DNA of 64,000 bases, from assembly GCF_963082655.1 (NCBI RefSeq), contig NC_081554.1, positions 48,759,169 to 48,823,168 of the forward strand. Reading direction: 5' to 3'. This DNA comes from Stomoxys calcitrans. Taxonomy: Eukaryota; Arthropoda; Insecta; Diptera; Muscidae. Positions 11,058 to 22,218 of this stretch are shown here, in pieces (the stretch's first letter is position 1; the number at the start of each line of letters is the position of its first letter). The notes beneath the pieces are model-generated. The model was given only the letters and a program-made list of their open reading frames with translations. It was not told the DNA's origin and did no database searches. Both the position numbers and the translations under genes were made by a program.

Positions 11058-12430
11058 GGTATAAAAACCCACCAACGAAGCATGGGAGTATATAAATTTC
11101 GTCATTCCGTTTGCAACACTTTCGAAATATCGATTTCCGACCCTATAAAGTGTATATATTCTTGATCGTCGTAAAAATCTAAGACGACCCGGCCATGTCC
11201 GTCCGTCTGTCTTTAAAAATACAAAATTTGAGCTGAAACTTTGCACAGATTCTTTATTTCTCTATAAGCAGGTTAAGTTCGAAGATGGCTGTATCGGACT
11301 ATATCTTGGTATAGCCCCCATATAGACCAATCCGTTGATTTAGGGTCTTAGGCCCATAAAAGTCACAATTTCTATCAGATTTTCCTTAAATCTGCGATTT
11401 AATTTGGCCTCGATCGGTTCAGATTTGGGTATAGCTGCCATATAAACCGATTTCCCAATTTAAGGTCTTGGGTCCATAAAAGGCTCATTTATTATCCGAT
11501 GTCGCAGAAATGTGGGACAGTGTGAGGACCTTTGACATTCTTTTTCAATTTGTTCTAGATCGGTCCACATTTAAATATAGCTGCCATTTAGACCGACCTC
11601 TGGATTTACGGTCTTAGACCCATAAAAGGTTATTTATTGGGACAGTGAGTTGTGTTAGGCCCTTCGACATTTTTCTTTAGTTAGGCCCAGATCGATCCAC
11701 ATTTGGATATAGCTGCCATATAGACCGATCTCTCGATTTAAGATCTTGGTCCCATAAAAGGCGCATTTATTGTCCGATGTTGCCGAAATTTGGGACGGTG
11801 AGTTGTATTGGGACCATGGACATTCTTCTTCAATTTAGCTCACATCGGTACAGATTTGGATATAGCTACCATAAGACCGATCTCTTGATTTAAGATTTTG
11901 GGCCCATAAAAAGCGCATTTATTGTCCGATGTCGCCGAAATTTGAGACAGTAAGTTGGTGTAGAGCCCTCGAAATCTTTCTGCAATTTGGCTTAGATCGG
12001 CCAGATTTGGATATAGCTGCCATATAGACCGATCGCTTGATTTAAGGTCTTAGGCTCATAAATAACACATTTATTGTCCAATTTCGCCGAAATTTTGAAC
12101 AGTGAGTTGTGGTAAAGCCCTCGACATCTTTCTAGCTTGGATCGGCTAGATTTGGATGTAACTGTTATATAGACCGATCTCTTGATTTAAGGTCTTGGGC
12201 TCATAAATGGCCCATTTATTGGAACAGTGAGTTGTGTTGGGCCCTTCGACATCTTAATGTCTAGATCGGTTCAGATTTGGATATAGATGCCATATAGACC
12301 GATCTCTAGATTTAATCTACAATCCGATTTCGCTGCAATTTGACACAGTGACTTAAGTTACGCTTTTCGACATCCGTGTCGTATATGGTTCAGATCGGTC
12401 TATATTTGGATAAGCTACCAAAAAGACCAA
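11058..12430 (+). mobile_element. Helentron-like element, subtype B
   Basis: The 5' hairpin region TATAAAAACCCACC...GGGAGTATATAAATTTCG is followed by TCGATTTCCGACCCTATAAAG and a short GTCC/GTCT run (11196-11212). About eight ~140-bp units follow with the core TATAGCTGCCATATAGACCG and CCCATAAAAGGCGCATTTAT. It runs into repeat E without a clear 3' terminus. Non-coding. Confidence 0.75.
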
Positions 12431-12860
12431 CATTTTGTTCTACAAAATTTAACTCTCAAATAATTTTCATTAGAATCCCATATTGTGTCGTTCGGTATAT
12501 ATGTCCATTTGGGGCATATTTTTGAGAAGGAGCGATTTGTTTTCTACTCTCAAATACCATTCAATTGAGTCCCATATTGTCTCTTTCGGTGTAAATGTCC
12601 ATATGGGGCATAATTTTGTTGTGAAACGACCCTCCTAGGAATGGACTCCAAATTTTATATAAGTTTCATATGCTACTCTCCAGTCCCTTTCGTGTGAATC
12701 CTATATTGTTCCGATCAGCCTACTTGTTCGTTTTGGGATGTTTTTTTGGATGGCAAGCCCCCCGGGAACTTGGCCTCAAATTTTCGTACAAGTTTCGTAT
12801 TCTAATTCCAATTATCTTTCATTTGATACCCATATTGCCCTAATCGGTAAACATGTCTAT
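12431..12860 (+). repeat. Repeat E (tandem ~130-bp units)
   Basis: Three degenerate units built around TTCTACTCTCAAATACC, GAGTCCCATATTGTC and a TCGGTxxAxATGTCCAT block. Related copies lie at 31770-32060 and 61356-61560. Unrecognised; no coding potential. Confidence 0.55.
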
Positions 12861-13503
12861 ACCAGTGACGAGCACACAATTGCAATTATGAGCAACCCCA
12901 TGGTCTTGCTTGAGAATTTCTTCTTGGGTTCGTACACAGTAATGTGCAATAGTGTGAGTATTTTTGTCCATCACTGGTCCACACGTTCAAAAACTCAGCC
13001 ATTCTCTCAAGTACGATAGATACAAGATAATGATTATTGGTCTGATAAACGAATAACCGTTTGTGGTTATCGAGACTCTTTTGCCATTAAAGAGTTTTTG
13101 GTTTTACAACAAAAGAAAAGTCCTTTTAGCGTAAGTGAAGATGCATTAGGGTTAACAATAAACGAAGTAAGTTACATTCAATAATGTTACGTTTATGGCT
13201 AACGTTCGATATGTTGAAGTGAAACGTTTCATAGTTACAATAAAAAAAACTTTGTAATAATATAGTTATTTGTTTGTCACAAAAATGTTTCAAGCGTTTT
13301 ATTTGTGTGTGTGTGTACTTTTTCCAATGGCATTCTTGGGGGTGTTTAAGGCAAGAGTTACCATTTCACCTTTTCCAAAATTTTGGATTCGAAGGTTAGC
13401 CTTCTTTCCAGCTCAACACCCCCAGAAACAAAAGATGTTGAAGAGATTTCTACCTGTCGTTGATCTTGCAGCAATCAGAATGCAACATTGCGGTTTCAGT
13501 GTT
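12861..13503. other. Interval without recognisable feature
   Basis: No open frame with a recognisable domain, no known repeat and no RNA gene seen. A 93-codon open stretch at 13270-13551 has no family resemblance and overlaps the 3' flank of the DUF1091 unit, so it is not called. Confidence 0.5.
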
Positions 13504-13696
13504 TTTATTGATATATTACAAAGTCCATACCTATGTAGTGAAGAAACATAAACCTTAACCTGATACAATAAAAACTAAATTGAAAGTTAATATTGATTAT
13601 ATGGAACACAATTAACTGGATCGAATCAATTATAGTTCAAACTGCACAACTGTAGGTCCATTGAACGTAACACAAAACAAAGACCCAACTCACTGT

Positions 13697-14353
13697 TCAC
13701 CGGCGTTCAGAGTAGGTTAACTTGACCAAAACTACTTTCTTGCCATTTGAAGAAGCTTCAAGCAATGTAATGGCTTCATCACCGAAGAGGGCAAACTTTG
13801 CATCTATTTCAGGCTGAGGCAACTTTATAAAATGTATATCATGCTGTGCTCAAGAATATTGGAATAATCAGAATAAATTTCAATGAATGCTCATTCGATT
13901 CTTGAACGTTACTTATATTATAAGGACACGAGTGGTTTATATTGGTGAATTCCGCTAGACTTGGTCTAATCCAATCATTAAATGCCCGATTGCTCTTTCG
14001 CTTGCCCAAAAGAGCACACACATCCCAGGTGTCGTTATAGACCGTCATAACGCCTGGTAAGATTATAGCAACCCTTAACTTTAAATTTCTTACAGGTTTT
14101 TTTAACACTCGAATTTTTAAGGTAAGTGGTTTTTTTCGAGACTGGCACCAAGTCACAGGCATCGAACTGCACCAGTTTATCATCAATAACTATGCATTCA
14201 ATTTTCGTCATTCCATGTTTAGTACAAGCAATCTGAAATTTTACAAAAATTAAAAAAAAATGTCTTACCACTTGTTTCCATGTATTAAAACTTAATAGTT
14301 ACCTTTTGTATAAAAAGAATAATCGTGAAATATATGCAAAGTTTTTGTTGCAT
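13697..14353 (-). pseudogene. DUF1091 secreted-protein pseudogene (14-kb copy)
   Basis: Exon 1 (14353-14303) gives the signal peptide MQQKLCIYFTIILFIQK with an intact GTAACT donor. Exon 2 (14232-13917) keeps HGMTKIEC, FDACDLVPVSKK, VYNDTWDVCALL, RAFNDWIRP and TNINHSCPYN. It carries a 5-bp deletion near 14124-14128 relative to the 44-kb copy (GGTAAGTGG against GGTAAGTTCTGAGG on the plus strand), which shifts the frame. The exon 2 donor reads ATAAGT instead of GTAAGT (plus strand 13911-13916), so splicing to exon 3 should fail. Exon 3 (13843-13697, HDIHFIKLPQP to a normal stop) is otherwise open. A poly(A) signal (AATAAA, minus) lies at 13504-13509. Recently dead: most of the protein is still readable. 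Confidence 0.9.
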
Positions 14354-14393
14354 TTTTGACGTTACTTTTTGGTTCAGACTTAGTTAAAAATGT

Positions 14394-14435
14394 CTACTGT
14401 AGTGTTTGGTAAAATAGTTCTAATGTCCTTTTATA
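14394..14435 (-). promoter_or_regulatory. Core promoter of the 14-kb DUF1091 copy
   Basis: Minus strand: TATAAAAG at 14435-14428, and ~31 bp downstream the block CACTACAGTAG (14404-14394). Both sit at the same place in the 44-kb copy, and as CACTAGAGTG in the 31-, 35- and 58-kb copies. Spacing fits a TATA/initiator core promoter. A GGAAATGAAA block near 14504 is the shared upstream element. Confidence 0.65.
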
Positions 14436-14740
14436 GTTTTTCATGAATATTTGCTGATGATTACATTTAAAATACACTCATCGATTAATTAATGTAAAGC
14501 ATCGGAAATGAAAATTGCTTTATGTTTTTATCTATAGCTTTTACACACGGAGAAAACACTTGGTAGTTGTGGGTAGTCAAAGTGTTTATCAAGTACATGC
14601 ACTAGAAACCGGATAAAAGCCATGGGACAATTACGAGCGAACTTTGGAAAGTTCTTTGATGTGCTTTTCTTTCAGTAGAAAACATTGCCGCACAATATCC
14701 TGCATAGTCGGATTTAAATAAGGGATGTAAGATTTTACTT

Positions 14741-16440
14741 GTTATATCCACCACACTAGGATAGGGGGTATATTCTTTTAGTCATTCCGTTTGCACCACA
14801 TCGAAATATCAATTTCCGACCCTACAGAGTATATAAATTTCAGATCGTCGTAAAATTCTAAGACGACTTAACGATGTCCGTGTGTCTGTCCGTCCGTCTG
14901 TTGTTATCACTCTACAGCCTTCCAAAATTGAGATATTGAGCTGAAATTTGGCACACAAGCGTTTGTTTGATGCATGCTAGTTAAGATCTTGAACTGGCCA
15001 AATCGGACCATATTTGGATATAGCTGCTATATAGACCGATCTGCCAATAAAGGGTATATTACCCATAAATGCTTTATTTTTTATCCGATTTTGATGAAAT
15101 TTGAAACAGTGAGTAGTTTCAGGCCTCCCGACATCTGACCCAAATATGGATCAGATCGGAATATATTTAGATATAGCTGTCATATAGACCGATCTCCCGA
15201 TAAAAGGTCTGAAGCCCACAAAAGCTTTAGTTTTTAACAAATTTCGTTGAAACTTGATACAGTAAGTAGTTTAAGGCCTTTAAATATAGGATTAAAATAT
15301 GGTTCTGATCGGACTATATTTATATATAGCTGTCATATAGACCGACCGCTCCGCCGATTAATGGTCTGAAGTCCATAAAAGCTTTATTTTGTAACCGATT
15401 TCGCTGAAATTTGAAGCAATGTGTAGTTTTAGGCCTTCCAACATAGGACCCAAATATGGTTCAGATCGGACTATATTTAGATGTAGCTGCCATATAGGCC
15501 GATCTCCCGATTAAGGGTCTGAAGCCCATAAAAGCTTTAACTTTTAACCGATTTCGTTAAAATTTAAAACAGTAAGTAATTTTAGGCCTCCCAACATAGG
15601 ACCCAAATATGGTTCAGATCGGATCATATATAGATATAGCTGCCATATAGACCGATCTCCCGATAAAGGGTCTGAAGCCCATAAAAGATTTATTTTTTAA
15701 CCGATTTCGTTGAAATTTGAATCAGTGGGTTATTTTAAGCCTCCTGACATCTGACCTAAATATGGTTCAGATCGGACTATATATAGATATAGCTGCCATA
15801 TAGACCAATCTGCCGAAAACGGATCTGAATCCCATAAAAGCTTTATTTTTATCCGATTTCGCTGAAATTTTGATCAATGAGTAGCTTCAAGCTTCCCGAC
15901 ATCTGACCCAAATATGGATCAGATCGGACTATATTTAGATATAGGTGCTTAATTGCCACCTGAAGCCCATAAAAGCTTTATTTTTTAACCGATTTCGCTA
16001 AAATATTAAAAGGTGAGTTGTTTCATGCCACTTGCTATCTGACTTATATATGGATTAGAGCGGACTATATTAAGATATAGCTGTCATATAGACCAATCTC
16101 CTGATAAAGGGTCTGAAGCCCATAAAAGCTTTATTTGTTACACGATTTCGCTGAAATTTGAAACAGTGAGCAATTTTAGGCCCCCCCGACATCTGATCCA
16201 AATATAGTTCAGATCGGACTATATTTAGATATAGCTGCCATATAGACCGATCTGCCGATAAGGGGTCTGAAGCCCATAAAAGCTCCATTTATTATCCGAT
16301 TTCGCTGAAATTTGAAACAGTGAGTTATTTTGAGCCTCCTAATATTTGAACTTAATATGGTTCAGATCGGTTATATTAAGATATAGCTGCCAAAAAGACC
16401 AATATTTTGTTCTACAAAATTGAAAAGTGACTTATACTTA
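14741..16440 (+). mobile_element. Helentron-like element, subtype C
   Basis: The 5' part (TATATCCACCACACTAGGAT, GGGGGTATATTC, TCGAAATATCAATTTCCGAC) is followed by a GTCY remnant (GTCTGTCCGTCCGTCTG, 14883). About nine ~150-bp units follow with GCCATATAGACCGATCTCCC, CCCATAAAAGCTTTATTTTT and GACCCAAATATGG. It ends in GACCAATATTTTGTTCTACA without the palindromic 3' hairpin, so the end is approximate. Non-coding. Confidence 0.75.
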
Positions 16441-16499
16441 TTAGAACACTCAATGTCGGTGACGAATTTGTGTGCTTAAGTTATCCATTTTTCACAGGA

Positions 16500-17405
16500 C
16501 TGTGACGCAAGGAGGTTTACATATAAAGCCTTTAAAATCTTTTTAGTAGCTACATCTGTTGCAAAGCCTAACATAAGTCACTGTGTCAAATTTCAGTGAA
16601 ATCGGATTATAAATGCGCCTATTATGGGACCAAGACTTTAAATCGAGATAACGGTGTATATGGCAGCTATATACAATTCTGGACCGATTTGGTCTAAATT
16701 GCAGAAAAATGTCGAAGAGCCTAACACAACTTACAGTTTCGGCGACATCGGACAATAAATGCGCCTTTCATGGGCCCAAACCCTTAAATCGAGAGATTGG
16801 TCTATATGGCAGCTATATCCAAATCTGGAGCGATCTGAGCCATATTGAAGAAAAATATCGAAGGTAGACCCTTCTCACGCAGCTCACTGTCCCAAATTTT
16901 GGCAAAATCGGACAATAAATGCGCCTTTTACGGGCGCAGGAACTTAAATCGAGAAATCGGTCTATATGACAGCTATATCCAAATCAAGATTGATCTGGGC
17001 CAAATTCAAGAAAAATGTCGAAGGGCTTAACACAACTCACTGTCCCAAATTTCAGCAAAATCGGGTAAAAAATGTGGCTTTTATGGGCCTAGGACCCTCA
17101 ATCGGAGGATCGATCTATATGGGGGCTATATCAAGATATAGTCCAATATAGCCCATCTTCGAACTTAATCTGCTTATGAACAAAAAAAAGAATCTGTGCA
17201 AAGTTTCAGCTCAAAATCTCTATTTTTAAAGACTGTAGCGTGATTTCAACAGACAGACGGACGGACATGGCCAGATCGTCTTAGATTTTTACGCTGATCA
17301 AGAATATATATACTTTATAGGGTCGAAAATGGATATTTCGATGTGTTGCAAACGGAATGATAAAATGAAAATGCCGCCATCCTTCGGGGGTGGGTATAAA
17401 AATGC
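16500..17405 (-). mobile_element. Helentron-like element, subtype B, inserted in a mariner
   Basis: Minus-strand element whose 5' end (TATACCCACCCCCGAAGGAT read on minus) lies at 17405, directly after transposase codons ending ...QTAAFL. The GACAGACGGACGGACATGG tract is at ~17252 and four to five subtype B units follow. The 3' end is truncated near 16500. Insertion is in a T-run of the mariner. Confidence 0.75.
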
Positions 17406-19343
17406 AGCGGTTTGAGTCGATGTGTGAGAGCTTGCATTGTCGTGGTGAAGAGTGATCGGTTTCGGTGGTTGGTTTTCCTGATTTCTTGAAAGACAACTGG
17501 CAAACAAATGATAGTGTACCACTGACAACTGACTGTTCTGCGTTGTTCTAGTGCTACGGTTGCGACATGAAAAGTTTTTCCAAAAAAAATAGGCGATCAT
17601 TTGCTTGGAAGTGCTTGGTGCGCGAGCAACTTTTGTTAAATTTGGCTCATCTTGAAATACCTTGATAGTCGACTGCTTTTTTATACCCTCCACCATAGGA
17701 TGGGGGGTATACTAATTTCGTCATTCTGTTTGTAACTACTCGAAATATTCGTCTGAGACCCCGTAAAGTATATATATTCTTGATCATCGCGACATTTTAT
17801 GTCGATCTAGCCATGTCCGTCCGTCTGTCTGTCGAAAGCCCACTAACTTCCGAAGGAGTAAAGCTAGCCGCTTGAAATTTTGCACAAATACTTCTTACTA
17901 GTGTAGGTCGGTTGGTATAGTAAATGGGCCATATTGGTCCATGTTTTGATATAGCTGCCATATAAACCGATCTTGGGTCTTGAATTCTTGAGCCTCTAGA
18001 GCGCGCAATTCTTATCCAATTTGAATGAAATTTTGCACGCCGTGTTTTGTTATGATATCCAACAACCGTGCCAAGTATGGTTCAAATCGGTCCATAAACT
18101 GATATATCTCCCATATAAACCGATTTTGGGTCTTGACTTCTTGAGCCTTTAGAGTGCGCAATTCATATCCGATTGGAATGAATTTTTGCACGACGTGTTA
18201 TGTTATGATATCCAACAACTGTGCCAAGTATGGTTCAAATCGGTTCATAACCTGATATAGCTGCCACAAAAACCGATCTTGGGTCTTGACTTCTTGAGCT
18301 TCTAGAGGGCGCAATTCCTATCCGATTTGGCTGAAATTTTGCATGACGTATTTTATTCTTACTTTCAACAACTGTGTCAAATAAGGTTCAACTCGGTTCA
18401 TTACCTGATATAGCTGCCATATAAACCGATCTGCGATCTTGACTTCTTGAACCTCTAGAGGTCGCATTTATTATCCGATTTGCCTGAAATATTGTAAGAC
18501 GGATCCTCCCATGACCATCAACATACGTGTTTATTATGGTCTGAATCGGTCTATAGTCCGATACAGCTCCCTTATAAATCGATCTCTCTATTTTACTTCT
18601 TGAGCCCCAAAGGGCGCAATCCTTATTCGAATTGGCTGACATTTTACACAGGTCTCCAACATATAATTTAATTGTGGTCCAAACCGGACCCTATCTTGAT
18701 ATTGCTCTAATAGTAGAGCAAATCTTTTCTTATATCCTTTTTTTTGCCTAAGAAGAGATGCCGGGAAAAGAACTCGACAAATGCGATCCATGGTGGAGGG
18801 TATATAAGATTCGGCCCGGCCGAACTTAGCACGCTTTTACTTGATTTTAGTTTCGGGTTCATACGCGTAAATCCACGATTCATCCTCTGTCACGATGTCG
18901 TAGACGTATTTGAAAGCACCGCGATAGTATTTTTGAAGAATTGCTTTTGACCAAAGGACACGAGCTGTTTTTTGAGCGAATGACAAATTGGAATTCAACG
19001 TGACCAAATTTTTTTCACAGTTAAATGCTCATGCAATATTAAATGCATGTTGGTCCCACTAATGCCTAAGGTTATCTCAATCTCACTATAGGTCACATGA
19101 CGATCTGGGGCCCAGCATCAATGGTTTTTGGAACAACTGATTTTGCACGACCTTCTCGAAATTCGTTTTGGAGTGAACTACGACCTCAGTTGAATTCATC
19201 ATACCACCGATAAACACTAGTCCCTGATGGAGCTTCATCACCAAAAATTTAATTAATGCACTGTTGTTCAGTTAATCCACGTCGAAATTAGTAAAAAGTA
19301 ATCGCACGAAAGTTTTCATGATTTAATTCCATTTTTTGGGTGA
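17406..19343 (-). pseudogene. Dead mariner transposase (DD34D, SETMAR-like), split by an insertion
   Basis: Minus strand. The N-terminal HTH part (19343-18845) reads MELNHENFRAITFY, stop, FRRGLTEQQCIN, FGDEAPSGTSVYRWYDEFN, then degraded helices, AFKYVYDIVTEDESWIYAYEPETK. The first catalytic Asp is in the EDESW motif. After the subtype A insertion (17690-18843) the protein resumes as QSTIKVFQDEPN, STSKQMIAYFFWK, LSRNQENQPPKPI, and LHHDNASSHTS, which holds the second catalytic Asp. It stops at a second Helentron-like insertion at 17405, so the third Asp region is missing. Several stops make it non-functional. Family: the mariner group related to the human SETMAR/Hsmar1 transposase. Confidence 0.85.
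17690..18843 (+). mobile_element. Helentron-like element, subtype A, inserted in mariner transposase
   Basis: Complete: 5' TATACCCTCCACCATAGGAT, GTCCGTCCGTCTGTCTG (17816), seven internal units, then GGTGGAGGGTATATAAG, the palindrome TTCGGCCCGGCCGAA and GCACGCTTTTACTTG. It interrupts the mariner coding sequence between ...YEPETK and QSTIKVF..., in a run of Ts on the plus strand. Because the host sequence resumes on both sides, both ends are fixed to within the T-run. Confidence 0.85.
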
Positions 19344-19499
19344 GATGAATCTTTTAAGTTGCTGTAAACAACACAAATAGCGCTCGTATGTCAAAACATT
19401 CTGAGTAAGTATAACCTCAAAAATGTCAAGCTTTACGATAGAGCTGTCAAACGCTAAGAAGGAGTTAAGGTAGACCCGTTGGTTATTATACAGATCGGC

Positions 19500-20372
19500 T
19501 TAGAATCGAATCGGCTTCCTGATCGAATCGGGCACCTACAGCCCCATTAGCCTTACGTCCTTTCTACTCAAAACCATGGAACGTATTGTGGACACCATGA
19601 TAAAGTGTATGACTTCCAGCGAACTCAAATACAAATACAAACATCATGCCTTAAATACAAACAGCATGCCTAGGTCAAGGGAAGGTCGGCCCTGCACGAG
19701 GTTGTGCATAAAATAGAAAAATCCTTCGATGCCAAAACGTACACACTGGCGGTATGCATTGACATTGACGATGGGGCTTTTGCAATGTACGGACCGACAC
19801 ACTGATCCAATCCTTAGACAAGTACCAGGTGGACCCGGTCATTAGAGACTGGATAAACCATATGCTAAGTAACAGGAGGATAGAATGTGTGTCCTTTTTG
19901 CATAAATATCAGGGAGAAAGTGGCACAGGGCAGCCCCAGGAGGCCATTTTATCGCCCCACTTGGGCACGGGAGACTATTCTAGATATCCGACCTATTGAC
20001 ATACAGATGAAGTGTGAGGCAGCTACTGCAGGTATCAGACTTAAGACGATGGGAGAATTAATTGAGGATGGGAGCAGCTCATACCATCGCGGTATAATCG
20101 AAGCGAGGATAGGAAACCTGGAAGGAAGGGAAGAGGTTTCCGATCAGATACCTGAGATGAACCTTGAAGTCGAGTGCGAGGCACTGCTGCCAGAGGCACT
20201 GCTGCCAGAGGCACTGCTGCCAGAGGCACTGCTGCCAGAGGCACTGCTGCCAGAGGCACTGCTGCCAGAGGCACTGCTGCCAGAGGCACTGCTGCCAGAG
20301 GCACTGCTGCCAGAGGCACTGCTGCCAGAGGCACTGCTGCCAGAGACACAGTCTTAAATTGAGAGGAACCCT
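19500..20372 (+). pseudogene. LINE-L reverse transcriptase fragment
   Basis: Plus-strand remnant of LINE-L ORF2. It reads YSPISLTSFLLKTMERIVDT (near 19535), LHEVVHKIEKSFDAKTYTLA in a shifted frame (near 19690), a degenerate ...VCIDIDDGAF catalytic-Asp motif (~19760), a ...DWINHMLSNR-like segment, then INIREKVAQG. It jumps over a deletion to the post-RT domain ETILDIRPIDIQMKCEAATA (19975) and the end of this domain, LEVECEALLP. A copy-specific direct duplication of AAATACAAACA-type sequence lies near 19626-19670. The tail carries the 15-bp minisatellite at 20178-20342. Non-functional. Confidence 0.8.
20178..20342 (+). repeat. In-frame 15-bp minisatellite, 11 perfect units (EALLP)
   Basis: Eleven tandem copies of GAGGCACTGCTGCCA occupy 165 bp. 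The unit is one segment of the LINE-L coding sequence: at 33138-34195 and in the 32-33 kb copy it occurs once, as ECEALLPSAQS or the near-equivalent. The unit length is a multiple of three, so the frame is kept through the whole array. Confidence 0.95.
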
Positions 20373-20871
20373 AGTTCGGTTCAGATTTGGATATAGCTCC
20401 CATATATATATTCGTCCGATTTGCAGTAAAAATGCAATAAAATGGTCATTCGTTAACCGATTCTCTTGAAATTTGACAGGAAGGATTTTTTATGACTCTC
20501 GACTTTACTGGTGAATTTCATAGAAATCGGTTCAGATTTAGATATAGATCTCATATATCGACCGAATTTCACTCCTAGAGCCATCACAAGCGCATTTATT
20601 GACCAATCTTGCAAAAATTTTGTTTAACGCCTTTCTCGAAGATTATCACAATATCTGAGAAGTTTGCTCGAAATTGGTTCAGATTTAGATATAGCTCTCC
20701 TATATATGTTCCTCCGATTTGCAGTAGTAATACAATACAAAGGTCATTTGTTAACCGATTCTCTCGAAATTTGGCAGGAAGGATTTTTTTATGACTCTCG
20801 ACATTACTGGTGAATTTCATAGGAATCGGTTCAGATTTATATATTGCTGCTATATATATGGGGGTAACCAG
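20373..20871 (+). mobile_element. Helentron-like subtype D fragment
   Basis: Two to three internal units: GGTTCAGATTTGGATATAGC, CTCCCATATATAT, GATTCTCTTGAAATTTGACA, GACTCTCGACATTACTGGTG. No termini recognised; directly follows the LINE-L fragment. Confidence 0.65.
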
Positions 20872-21007
20872 TGCAGCGAATCTCCGAGCCGAATTAAGAA
20901 GACCTTTCTCTTATCGTTGAGAGTTTTAAGATCATTCTCTCCAAACCTCTCTCTCATTCTCTCCAAGCCTCAATTGCGCCTTTTATGGGGCCAAGACATA
21001 GGGACCG
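20872..21007 (+). repeat. Repeat X fragment
   Basis: Contains GCAGCGAATCTCCGAGCCGA and CTTATCGTTGAGAG, repeated again at ~21277-21350. The two copies therefore form a short direct duplication around the RTE fragment. Confidence 0.55.
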
Positions 21008-21180
21008 ATTTTCTACGAGCGCCTAGAAAGAGAATATGATTGCGGTCCCGCCCATGATATTAAAATCGCTCTGGGAGATTTTAATGTGAAAATTAGGAAG
21101 GCAAATATCTTTGGTTCGCCCAACACTCGAAATATTTGGCCTACACGAAGACACTTCCGATAATAAAATGAGATAATGGA
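21008..21180 (+). pseudogene. RTE endonuclease fragment (second copy)
   Basis: Aligns with 570-725: FYERLERE, CGPAHDIKIALGDFNVK-like coding and the degraded continuation. It lacks the downstream 726-1058 portion present in copy 1. Left partner of the 21-23 kb segmental duplication. Confidence 0.7.
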
Positions 21181-21767
21181 TTGGGATGGGTATGGCATTC
21201 CCTCCATGTGACCGTCGCCTTTTGGCAGACTGCTGTGCCGTTTCCGAAACAAGACCAGTAGCTTTGGGGGTAACCTGTGCAGCGAATCTCCGAGCCGAAT
21301 TAAGAAGACCTTTCTCTTATCGTTGAGAGTTTTAAGATCATTCTCTCCAAACCTCTCAATAAACCTGAGAGCTATGCACCATTTATTATTCCAACCTCTT
21401 AAAAAGCTTATGGGTTAGTCAGATAAGGCCAATAGGCAGGCAAAGATAAATAGGTTCGGCTTTGTCCTCAAGACTCGAACCAGGTGTCTTCGTCAAAAGT
21501 TCCTGCAGGCCAGTCGTTGGTCAGCTGGTGAAGCCTGGCGCAGTTTCTACATTTGCATTTTTGCAGCTATGGCGGAAGCAAAAAATTGCGCTCTTCGAAA
21601 TCCAAAAATATCGCCTTTACTTAAGACATTTCTCATAAATAACATGAAACAGAGGATGGCAAGACCTTAATATAATACAATAGGTTTTGTTTTGATAAAA
21701 ATCTATCTATCATACATTCAAGATGGCTTATATAATTTTTCTCTAATTGTGTGCCATACGCAAACTA
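21181..21767 (+). repeat. Repeat X and duplication flank (second copy)
   Basis: Aligns with 1061-1687 through TAATACAATAGGTTTTGTTT and CTATCTATCATACATTCAA up to the TA where a mariner MITE is inserted. Confirms a segmental duplication rather than an independent repeat insertion. Confidence 0.65.
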
Positions 21768-22002
21768 TTGGGTTGCCCAAAAAGTAATTGCGGATTTTAC
21801 ATAAAGTCGGCATTGACAAATTTTTTCACAGCTTGTGACTCTGTAATTGCATTCTTTCTTCTATCAGTTATCAGCTGTTACTTTTAGCTTGCTTTAGAAA
21901 AAAAGTGAAAAAAAGTATATTTGATTAACATTCATTCAAGTTTTATTAAAAATGCATTTAATTTCTTTTAAAAAATCCGCAATTACTTTTTGGGCAACCC
22001 AA
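21768..22002 (+). mobile_element. Mariner MITE
   Basis: 235 bp, starts TTGGGTTGCCCAAAA and ends with its inverted complement, flanked by TA. Copy 1 of the duplication (~1670) lacks it, giving an empty site. Orientation is set by the transposase-bearing relative at 23346-24281. Confidence 0.92.
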
Positions 22003-22218
22003 TATTAGAAAAAAATTAAATTTTTTTTTTATTGTAACATTCAAAAAACTGTTCAAATAACAATTATAATATCATTAACTCACTTCGAGTATCGGTAAAT
22101 GTGATGATAATTATTATCTACCTAGCTTGTTACTAGGTTCGATTGCCACCATTAATCTGTATTAGTAGATTTTCGGACTTTAACTAACAAAGCAACAGTC
22201 AAGCTAAAATTGTCAAAA

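Noticed and set aside
13060..13085. Small inverted repeat AATAACC...GGTTAT as a terminator or attachment site
   Set aside because: Six-base stems of this kind are expected by chance in AT-rich DNA, and nothing nearby supports a function.
13270..13551. 93-codon open frame with a hydrophobic start
   Set aside because: It extends into the 3' flank of the DUF1091 unit and shows no family resemblance or start context.
19887..20357. 156-codon open frame ending in EALLP repeats as a host repeat protein
   Set aside because: The N-terminal two thirds is LINE-L coding sequence joined across a deletion; the repeat is a minisatellite in that fragment.
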